Shown here: positions 1 through 5,101 of the stretch, in pieces
How the letters are laid out: each line of letters opens with the position of its first letter
How positions within the stretch are numbered: the stretch's first letter is position 1
DNA from: an uncultured Eubacteriales bacterium
GTDB taxonomy: Bacteria > Bacillota > Clostridia > Oscillospirales > CAG-272
Length of the DNA: 5,101 nt
Reading direction: 5' to 3'
Assembly (NCBI GenBank): GCA_934417455.1
Contig: CAKRWK010000102.1
Coordinates: 1-5,101 of the forward strand
Program-made: the position numbers and the translations under genes
The notes under the pieces: generated by a model
Told to the model about the DNA's origin: nothing
Databases searched by the model: none
What the model saw: only the letters and a program-made list of their open reading frames with translations

Positions 1-1716
1 CGTATCGGCGTTATAAACCGAGAAGAAAAGCGCACGGTCATGACGGGAAACCGCCATGGTCGGCGGCTTGACATCTTTTGTCTTCTTCGTGAACGAGATG
101 CGGTAGTCGAAACGGCAAAGACTCTCCCGCAAAAGACCCGCGTCCGATTCCGCGTCGACAAGAACAAATTCCGGACGGCGGGGCAAGGTGGCGAGTTTTT
201 CTTTTGTTCCGTAGATAATCACGCCGATGCCTGCTTTTGCAAACCGCTGCAGTTGCTCTTTTACCGCTTTGCTTTCGGGAACGGGCGAAATCAGTATGCT
301 CTTTTTGTAAATTTCTTCGGTATGTCGCAGAAAATTGCCGGTGGATACGACCGAGCAGAGCGGCAGGCCGTCGTTGATGGCGTCGCAGATGAAATTGTCT
401 CCGATGTTCATTTCTTTCAGCAGGTCTTTGTCGCAGGACGTCGTGTATTCCCGCATCGGATACACCCAGACAAGGGGCGCCGGCGCGTCCGCCGCGTCCT
501 TTTCCGCTTTCAGAAGGTGCGGCAACGGTTCGTTGACGCACGCTTCGGGCATGTCGCCGTATGAGTTGTCCACGGACAGGATGTTGAGCGAATTGGCCGT
601 TTCCGTCTTTCCCTCGGCATTGATACGGGAGATGGCCATGGGCAGATAAATGTCACAGGGGGCGCCGTCGTACCGGTCGTACCACGGAGAATTGACCCAC
701 CACGGGTCGTGAATATAATACCGGAAGGGAAATCTTCCGTTCGGGAGAGCACAGACGCGCGTCATGTGTCCCATCATTTCCAGACCGTAATTGTCGTTGA
801 TGGCCGCCCACGGCGAGTTCGGCGGGGCGGTGATGTCCAAATCCGCGTTGTAGATGTCGTACAGAGGCACGCCGTCGGTCGCGTAGTCGATGCCGACGGA
901 ATGGTTCGTTCCTCTCGTTTCCAGCGGAAACGTGCATGCATGGCGGAACAGTTTCCAGAAGTCACATACTCTCGCTTTCGTCGCGGCGAGTTTTTCGGGA
1001 TAATATGTTTCGCCGTCAAAGATTTTCCCGACCTTGTTCCACGGGTTGTCGCTGAATCCCAGCCCGTTGGAGAGCCACAGGTAATCGAAGCCCATATCGC
1101 GGAGAAATATCTCCGCCTGTTTTCCGAGAAACGTGCCGAACGGCGTGCTCTCGGGAATGCCGTCCGGGTACGCGGCATAGCGGCGACTGTCCGCGCGCAG
1201 CAGGGCCGTGGCATCGACGAAGCCGTACCGGTTGCCGATTCTGGCACCGGAACATATTTCGGGATGGCGGTTGTACTTGAAATCCGAAACGGCAAATTCG
1301 GGGCCGATGTCAAACGTTTCGCCGATCTGTATATCCGCCCCCGGAAACGCCTTTTTTCCTTCTTCTTTCAGACAGGAGACAATTCTTTTCAGAACGGCGT
1401 AGGTCATCACCGGCGCGTGCGCGGTGTAGTCCCGCTTTCTTTCGTGCAGGGAAATTTCCGCCGGTTCGCCCTCCTTCGGGTACGGAAGATTGGCGGTTCC
1501 CACAAAGCGGCACCACTCAAACGTATCCTGCAGGTCGCATCTGTAATCCAGCATTTCGCTTCCGTCTCCCACCCAGAGCATAACGGCGACGGTTTTCCGG
1601 TTTCTGAGCAGCGGCCGCCACTCATCGAACATCCGTGCGCATACCGCGCGCACATATGCCTCGTCGGTTTGCCGAAACGGTTTCAGACTCATTTCCGGCG
1701 TGATGCGCTCAAACAT
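1..1716 (-). CDS. Unassigned large protein, probable TIM-barrel glycoside hydrolase-like enzyme; 3' end missing
   Basis: The frame runs open from ATG at 1716 to the left edge: 572 codons, no stop. The start is fixed by GGGAGG eight bases upstream; the protein begins MFERITPEMSLKPF with no signal peptide, so it is probably cytoplasmic. I do not recognise a named family. Residues 40-390 alternate hydrophobic strands and helices as in a TIM barrel: TVAVMLWVGDG (42-52), IGETFDIGPEF (131-141), MGFDYLWLSNGLGF (208-221), PLETRGTNHSVGIDY (264-278), and an aromatic-rich block at 333-350 containing HDPWW. E133, D136, E140, E266, D277, D281 and D337 are candidate acidic active-site residues, by inspection only. 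Residues 412-510 (APLVWVYP, ILISPVPES, FAKAGIGVIIYGT) resemble the class I amidotransferase-like trimerisation domain that follows the barrel in GH42 enzymes. The last residues (ALFFSVYNADT) look like the start of a C-terminal beta-sandwich. It follows the GH2 gene after 45 nt and is probably cotranscribed, so a role in glycan breakdown is likely; the reaction is unknown. The reading frame is certain, the function is not. Confidence 0.85.
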   Translation of the reverse strand, partial: MFERITPEMSLKPFRQTDEAYVRAVCARMFDEWRPLLRNRKTVAVMLWVGDGSEMLDYRCDLQDTFEWCRFVGTANLPYPKEGEPAEISLHERKRDYTAHAPVMTYAVLKRIVSCLKEEGKKAFPGADIQIGETFDIGPEFAVSDFKYNRHPEICSGARIGNRYGFVDATALLRADSRRYAAYPDGIPESTPFGTFLGKQAEIFLRDMGFDYLWLSNGLGFSDNPWNKVGKIFDGETYYPEKLAATKARVCDFWKLFRHACTFPLETRGTNHSVGIDYATDGVPLYDIYNADLDITAPPNSPWAAINDNYGLEMMGHMTRVCALPNGRFPFRYYIHDPWWVNSPWYDRYDGAPCDIYLPMAISRINAEGKTETANSLNILSVDNSYGDMPEACVNEPLPHLLKAEKDAADAPAPLVWVYPMREYTTSCDKDLLKEMNIGDNFICDAINDGLPLCSVVSTGNFLRHTEEIYKKSILISPVPESKAVKEQLQRFAKAGIGVIIYGTKEKLATLPRRPEFVLVDAESDAGLLRESLCRFDYRISFTKKTKDVKPPTMAVSRHDRALFFSVYNADT

Positions 1717-1724
1717 AGGTGTTT

Positions 1725-1730
1725 CCTCCC
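1725..1730 (-). promoter_or_regulatory. Ribosome binding site of the unassigned protein gene
   Basis: The minus strand reads GGGAGG followed by eight bases (AAACACCT) and ATG. This is a strong match to the anti-Shine-Dalgarno sequence at good spacing. It decides the start at 1716 and argues for independent initiation after the upstream GH2 stop codon. Confidence 0.85.
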
Positions 1731-1761
1731 TTTATATATGCCTTTCCGGCGGGACATGTCT

Positions 1762-4700
1762 TTACAGGTCGCAGTCCGCCACCTGCGTCACCTTTTGCGG
1801 TTTTTCATATCGGTACGCACCGGAAAGCACTTCGGTTTTCCGACCGTAATCGAGGCGGGAGGCGGCGACCGCCGCGTCGAAACCGCACGCCCTGACGGCA
1901 AAGGTAAAGGTAAAAGCATGCGGGTGCAGTTCGTATGCTTCTTCCGGGTCGGGACCGCAGGAGTGGCTGCCGAGCCCCCGCATTCTGTAATCGACGTAAA
2001 GATAGTTTTCGTCGCTTTTTTGAATTTCGTTTTTGTGCCTTGCGTCGGTCAGATTGTCCGGCGACCTATCGTGATACGAAAACGCAAACGTATCGGCGCC
2101 GATGACGGAAAATCCGCTTTTGCCTTCCGCAGTGCCAAGCGTCAGCGCATACGTCTGTTCGTGATTTCCCGTTTCCTGCGGATAATCGTAGTCCGTGTTC
2201 ATCTCGCCGACCGACTTTTCGTACAGACCCACCGGCGCGTTCGCGACGGAATCCGCGTAGTTCTCATACGGCCCCCGGCCGAGCCATCTGACCATGTCAT
2301 ATTCCTTCGGTACCGTAAACACAACACCGATTCTCGGCAATACGTCGGGAAGCGCGCCGTACGGTTTTCCCTTTACAGTCACGAGCACGGTGCCATCGGC
2401 GAACATTTCGTATATCAGTTTAGTGAAGAACCCGGCATACAGCGAGTCGGCGGTACAGCACCCGTCGACGGTCAGGGTGACCCGGTCATTCCCCTCGCAC
2501 ATTTCTGCGTCAAACAGGCAGAAACGGTAGTCGCGGAGAAGGGCTTTCTGCCATTCTTCGATATGCCTCGGGAAAAGACCGACAATTCCGTCGTTGTCCG
2601 TATATGCTCTGTGAAAATTCAGTCGCATGGGGAAATCAAACAACTTTTGCCCATCTTTCTTTACAAAACAAAGCATTCCTTCCGAAAATCCGAAGGAATA
2701 ATTAGGATAGATGACTTCCGTTATGCCGTCTTTCGTTTCGATGTTTGCCTTTTTTCGCGGTGGGACATAGTGCAAAGACGGAAGCCGCACCCCGAGGGGA
2801 AACTGCTTTCTGTGCACCTGCTTTCCTTTTTCAAAGTACAGAACGTCAAGAGAATATCGGGCGCCGGCCACGGCGTCTTTTACCGTAAGGTCGGGGGAAA
2901 ACGCATACGTTTCGTGCGGCAGAATCCGGGGCAGGGATACGGGAATGCTTTTTTTGACAACGCCGTCACAGGTGATTTCGTACCGGACATCCGTATAGGA
3001 CAGGTCAAGAAAATCGTTGGTGTTTTTTATCGTCAGACGTTTGCCGTTAAAGGTGGTATAGGCCGCGTAGGATACCGCGCCGAGTTCGTACCACGACGGT
3101 TTCGGCCGTCCGTCGGACAGACAGTACCCGTCCAGGCTGAAGTTGCACCAGTGGTAGACGTCGTCGAAGTCCCCGCCGTATTTCATGTAGACGCGCCCCT
3201 GCGCGTCCCGCGCGCCGAAGCCGTGGGAACGGAATTCCCAGGCGAAGCCGCCGAGCATTTTTTCGTGCGTGTAATTGTAATCCCAATAGTCCTGCAATCC
3301 GCCGGGGCCGTTGCCCATGGCGTGGGCATATTCAATGGCCAATACGGGATACCCCTCGTCCGGGTAATCTTCCGTTCGTGCCATGGGATAATAGGCAATC
3401 TTGCGGAAATGCGTGTATACGCCTGTGTCCTGCGTGATGATACACTCCCGCGTCGGGTCAAATTCTCTTATCAGGTCGATGCACCGGTCGAGGTTTTCGC
3501 CGGTACCGGCTTCGTTGCCGGCCGACCAGATAAAGACGGCCACCTCGTTTTTGTCTCTTTCCAGCATGCGGACGATTCTGTCCCGATAGGCAGGAAACCA
3601 GTCGGGGGATTTGGACAAATATCCCTGATCGCCGTTCAGAATATAGGCGCCGTGCGTTTCGAGGTCCGCCTCGTCCATCAGGTAGAGCCCGAGTTCCGCG
3701 GCAAATTCATAGGTTGCCGGGTCGTTCGGATATTGGGAAAGCCGGACGGCGTTCAAATGATTTTCCTTAATCATCACAAGGTCGCGGCGGATTTGCTCCG
3801 TCGTCAGGCTTCTGCCGTTCCATGGGTCGTTTTCATGGCGGTTAATGCCCTTAATGTACACGGGATGTTCGTTGACGAGGAATTTGTTTCCGCATACACG
3901 CGTGTGCATGATGCCGACGCGTTTGGAATGCACCTCAAAAATGCTGTCCCCGTCCGTGAGTTCGATATACAGGTCGTAGAGATTCGGCGTTTCCGCCGAC
4001 CAGAGCCGCGCGTTTTCGAGCGTGAAGGTATGCGTTACCGTCTCCCCGGCGTCGTATACCGCCGTTTGGCCGTCCAGCGTGATGTTCACGCGGTACGGCG
4101 TGGCGACGCACAGGCGCACCTCGACCGAAACCGAGGTGTAAGTCGTCCGAACCCGGTAGTCCCAAAGCGTGTTTTTCCCTGTTTCTGTCAGATATACGTC
4201 TCGGAAAATTCCGTTTGCGAGGAGCATGTCCTGATTTTCGAGATAGGTGGCGTCCGAATAGGTGAATACTTTGACGGCCAGCAGGTTGTCACCCGCCCGT
4301 ATCAGGTTCGTCACGTCGAATTCCGCCGGCAGGCGGCTTCCCTTGGAAAAACCGACCGGGACGCCGTTCAGATACACATAGAACGCGTTGTCCACTCCGG
4401 CAAAATGCAGAATGGTTTTTCCGGCCGGCCGTTCGACCGTGAAATGCTTCCGGTAGAGCCCGACGGGGTTTTCCTTTTTGACGTACGGCGGCAGAAACGG
4501 AATGGGGTAGCGGATGTTCGGGTAGGACGGTTTTCCGTACCCTCGGTATTGCCACATGGAGGGGACGTCTATCGTGTCCCAGTCGCTGTCATCCGTGCCG
4601 ACAAGATAGAAATCCTTCTGTCCGTCGCCCGGCAGGTATTTGAATTTATAATCGCCCCCGAGAGACCGCACCAGCGCCGATTCGTACTTGTTCCGGTAAT

Positions 4701-4818
4701 ATATGCCGCGCTTTTCTGCCGGAATGACGGTCGCCCGCGCGGGCAGACGGTTGATGTGCAGAATGTTCTGATTTTCAATGTTTTTGTCGGTTTCGGTAAA
4801 CAAATATTTTCTTTTCAT
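1762..4818 (-). CDS. lacZ: Beta-galactosidase-type glycoside hydrolase, family GH2 (LacZ-like), 1018 aa
   Basis: This is a retaining GH2 enzyme expected to cleave non-reducing terminal beta-galactosides or a related sugar. Its length (1018 aa) matches E. coli LacZ (1024 aa). Domains in order: jelly-roll sugar-binding (about 30-212, with SDATYLENQDM and GIFRDVYL), Ig-like (about 214-303), TIM barrel (about 304-590), second beta-sandwich (about 595-680), and C-terminal Bgal_small_N domain (about 690-975, with WLGRGPYENY and GSHSCGP). The signature KGINRHEN is at 323-330. The acid/base is E436 in GNEAG; the nucleophile is E496 in AIEYAHAMGN. E387 and H389 (ETHG) match the LacZ magnesium ligands, D189 matches D201, and H499 matches H540. 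Oddities: Q362 (RLSQYPN) replaces the usual His391, S531 lies in WEFRSHG where Asp is usual, and D563 sits at the Asn604 position. The true substrate may therefore not be lactose. There is no signal peptide, so it is probably cytoplasmic. ATG 4818 is preceded by AAGGAG; the frame stays open to 4983 but that extension overlaps the isomerase gene and does not look like GH2 sequence. The gene starts 35 nt after the isomerase stop. The GH2/LacZ family is secure; the symbol is family-level. Confidence 0.95.
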   Translation of the reverse strand: MKRKYLFTETDKNIENQNILHINRLPARATVIPAEKRGIYYRNKYESALVRSLGGDYKFKYLPGDGQKDFYLVGTDDSDWDTIDVPSMWQYRGYGKPSYPNIRYPIPFLPPYVKKENPVGLYRKHFTVERPAGKTILHFAGVDNAFYVYLNGVPVGFSKGSRLPAEFDVTNLIRAGDNLLAVKVFTYSDATYLENQDMLLANGIFRDVYLTETGKNTLWDYRVRTTYTSVSVEVRLCVATPYRVNITLDGQTAVYDAGETVTHTFTLENARLWSAETPNLYDLYIELTDGDSIFEVHSKRVGIMHTRVCGNKFLVNEHPVYIKGINRHENDPWNGRSLTTEQIRRDLVMIKENHLNAVRLSQYPNDPATYEFAAELGLYLMDEADLETHGAYILNGDQGYLSKSPDWFPAYRDRIVRMLERDKNEVAVFIWSAGNEAGTGENLDRCIDLIREFDPTRECIITQDTGVYTHFRKIAYYPMARTEDYPDEGYPVLAIEYAHAMGNGPGGLQDYWDYNYTHEKMLGGFAWEFRSHGFGARDAQGRVYMKYGGDFDDVYHWCNFSLDGYCLSDGRPKPSWYELGAVSYAAYTTFNGKRLTIKNTNDFLDLSYTDVRYEITCDGVVKKSIPVSLPRILPHETYAFSPDLTVKDAVAGARYSLDVLYFEKGKQVHRKQFPLGVRLPSLHYVPPRKKANIETKDGITEVIYPNYSFGFSEGMLCFVKKDGQKLFDFPMRLNFHRAYTDNDGIVGLFPRHIEEWQKALLRDYRFCLFDAEMCEGNDRVTLTVDGCCTADSLYAGFFTKLIYEMFADGTVLVTVKGKPYGALPDVLPRIGVVFTVPKEYDMVRWLGRGPYENYADSVANAPVGLYEKSVGEMNTDYDYPQETGNHEQTYALTLGTAEGKSGFSVIGADTFAFSYHDRSPDNLTDARHKNEIQKSDENYLYVDYRMRGLGSHSCGPDPEEAYELHPHAFTFTFAVRACGFDAAVAASRLDYGRKTEVLSGAYRYEKPQKVTQVADCDL
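2675..2699 (-). repeat. 8-bp perfect inverted repeat inside the GH2 gene
   Basis: ATTCCTTC (2675-2682) and GAAGGAAT (2692-2699) are exact reverse complements around a 9-nt loop. They lie in codons for the segment YSFGFSEGM of the C-terminal domain. The mRNA could form this hairpin, but the codons explain the sequence, there is no U-run after it, and no function is implied. Confidence 0.3.
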
Positions 4819-4824
4819 TTGTTT

Positions 4825-4830
4825 CTCCTT
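4825..4830 (-). promoter_or_regulatory. Ribosome binding site of the GH2 beta-galactosidase gene
   Basis: The minus strand reads AAGGAG, six bases (AAACAA), then ATG. The spacing and match are close to ideal. This selects ATG 4818 over the upstream in-frame ATG at 4983. Confidence 0.88.
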
Positions 4831-4833
4831 GCT

Positions 4834-4846
4834 TTCCGCGGCGGAA
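4834..4846 (-). other. Small hairpin in the isomerase-GH2 gap, just upstream of the ribosome binding site
   Basis: On the minus strand TTCCG-CCG-CGGAA forms a 5-bp, mostly G:C stem with a 3-nt loop. It ends three bases before AAGGAG and begins seven bases after the isomerase stop codon. It lacks a U-tract, so it is not a typical terminator. It could be an mRNA-processing or stability element, or chance in a GC-rich spacer. Confidence 0.25.
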
Positions 4847-4853
4847 TGCCGGA

Positions 4854-5101
4854 TTATTTTACCTCTGTCAGGCGGATACCGCTGAGTTCTGAAAATTTCC
4901 TCAGCGTTGCCATGTGATGCCCGATGCCGAGCGCCAGATGGTGCGTGGGCCCCGCCTCGCACCAACGGGAAAGAAAACCGCATATATCGGTGCCGAAGCC
5001 GGCGCGCGTGTTGGTATTGCCCGTTTGCGGAATGTCTCCCTCCATGGAGGTGCCCTCGGCGGCAACCATATGGAATTTCCCGTCTCGGTCAACGTTGATG
5101 C
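4854..5101 (-). CDS. L-fucose/L-arabinose isomerase-family sugar isomerase, C-terminal fragment
   Basis: This is the last 81 codons plus TAA of a gene that enters from the right edge. Members of this family interconvert aldoses and ketoses (for example L-fucose/L-fuculose or L-arabinose/L-ribulose) with a divalent metal, in the cytoplasm. The visible part has the family's C-terminal pattern: AEGTSMEGDIPQTGNTNTR, then RWCEAGPTHHLALGIGHH, then a closing helix (MATLRKFSELSGI). In L-arabinose and L-fucose isomerases a His in the corresponding C-terminal segment is a metal ligand; here the His pair is encoded at 4938-4943 and one of the two is the probable equivalent. The metal-binding Glu/Asp residues of the central domain lie outside the window. 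It is 35 nt upstream of the GH2 start and probably in the same operon, supplying the ketose step after glycoside cleavage. Family assignment rests on the C-terminus alone, so the substrate is unknown. Confidence 0.8.
   Translation of the reverse strand, partial: INVDRDGKFHMVAAEGTSMEGDIPQTGNTNTRAGFGTDICGFLSRWCEAGPTHHLALGIGHHMATLRKFSELSGIRLTEVK

Noticed and set aside
40..564. Plus-strand open frame of 174 residues opposite the left gene.
   Set aside because: It lies in the same codon-aligned antisense register as the long frame above; its translation has a composition typical of an antisense shadow (rich in Arg, Phe and Val) and no family features.
1717..1761. Possible terminator in the gap after the GH2 gene (GCC-GGAAA-GGC and the palindrome GACATGTC).
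   Set aside because: The stem is only 3 bp, there is no U-tract, and a strong ribosome binding site follows directly, so the gap fits a within-operon spacer.
4117..4138. 7-bp inverted repeat CACCTCG...CGAGGTG with an 8-nt loop.
   Set aside because: It falls in the repetitive coding segment TSVSVEV of the GH2 Ig-like domain and is explained by Val/Ser/Glu codons.
4733..4744. Perfect 12-bp palindrome GCCCGCGCGGGC near the start of the GH2 gene.
   Set aside because: It encodes part of LPARAT with ordinary GC-rich codons; no second copy or operator context was seen.
709..4917. A 1402-residue open reading frame on the plus strand.
   Set aside because: It is exactly codon-aligned antisense to the GH2 gene and the left gene, spans both gene gaps, has no recognisable domain, and is fully explained by the lack of TTA/CTA/TCA codons in the sense genes.
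4819..4983. N-terminal extension of the GH2 protein from an in-frame ATG at 4983.
   Set aside because: The extra 55 residues overlap the isomerase coding region, do not resemble GH2 sequence, and the strong AAGGAG at 4825-4830 points to ATG 4818.
1..5101. Search for tRNA, rRNA, CRISPR repeats, insertion-sequence ends and riboswitches.
   Set aside because: Nearly every base is in one of three coding regions with intact frames, and no repeated spacer-repeat pattern, transposase motif or structured leader was visible.

Overview
The window reads as a piece of a minus-strand carbohydrate-utilisation operon from a bacterium of moderately high G+C content. Two clear Shine-Dalgarno sites (AAGGAG and GGGAGG), short intergenic gaps and the type of LacZ present fit a gut-type Bacillota (Clostridia). 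That assignment is an inference: a Lentisphaerae/Verrucomicrobia-type glycan degrader cannot be excluded from 5.1 kb.

Layout in the direction of transcription (right to left). (1) 5101-4854: last 81 codons of a sugar isomerase of the L-fucose/L-arabinose isomerase type, whose 5' part lies outside the window. (2) A 35-nt gap with a small hairpin and a strong ribosome binding site. (3) 4818-1762: a complete 1018-residue glycoside hydrolase family 2 enzyme of the LacZ type, with both catalytic glutamates (E436, E496) but several altered active-site positions. (4) A 45-nt gap with a second strong ribosome binding site. (5) 1716-1: the first 572 codons of a large protein that I cannot assign to a named family. 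It looks like a TIM-barrel-type carbohydrate-active protein followed by a class I amidotransferase-like (GH42 trimerisation-like) domain, and it runs off the left edge.

None of the visible N-termini carries a signal peptide, so the pathway is probably intracellular. Imported oligosaccharides would be cleaved by the GH2 enzyme, perhaps helped by the unassigned protein, and a released aldose converted to a ketose by the isomerase. The promoter, any regulator and the transporters would lie outside the window, most likely to the right. No tRNA, rRNA, insertion sequence, CRISPR array or convincing terminator was seen, and no stretch longer than 45 nt lacks a gene.

The points most worth a second look are the unassigned 572+ residue protein, the altered LacZ active site (Gln where E. 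coli LacZ has His391), and the near-total absence of TTA, CTA and TCA codons, which produces a spurious 4.2-kb open frame on the opposite strand.
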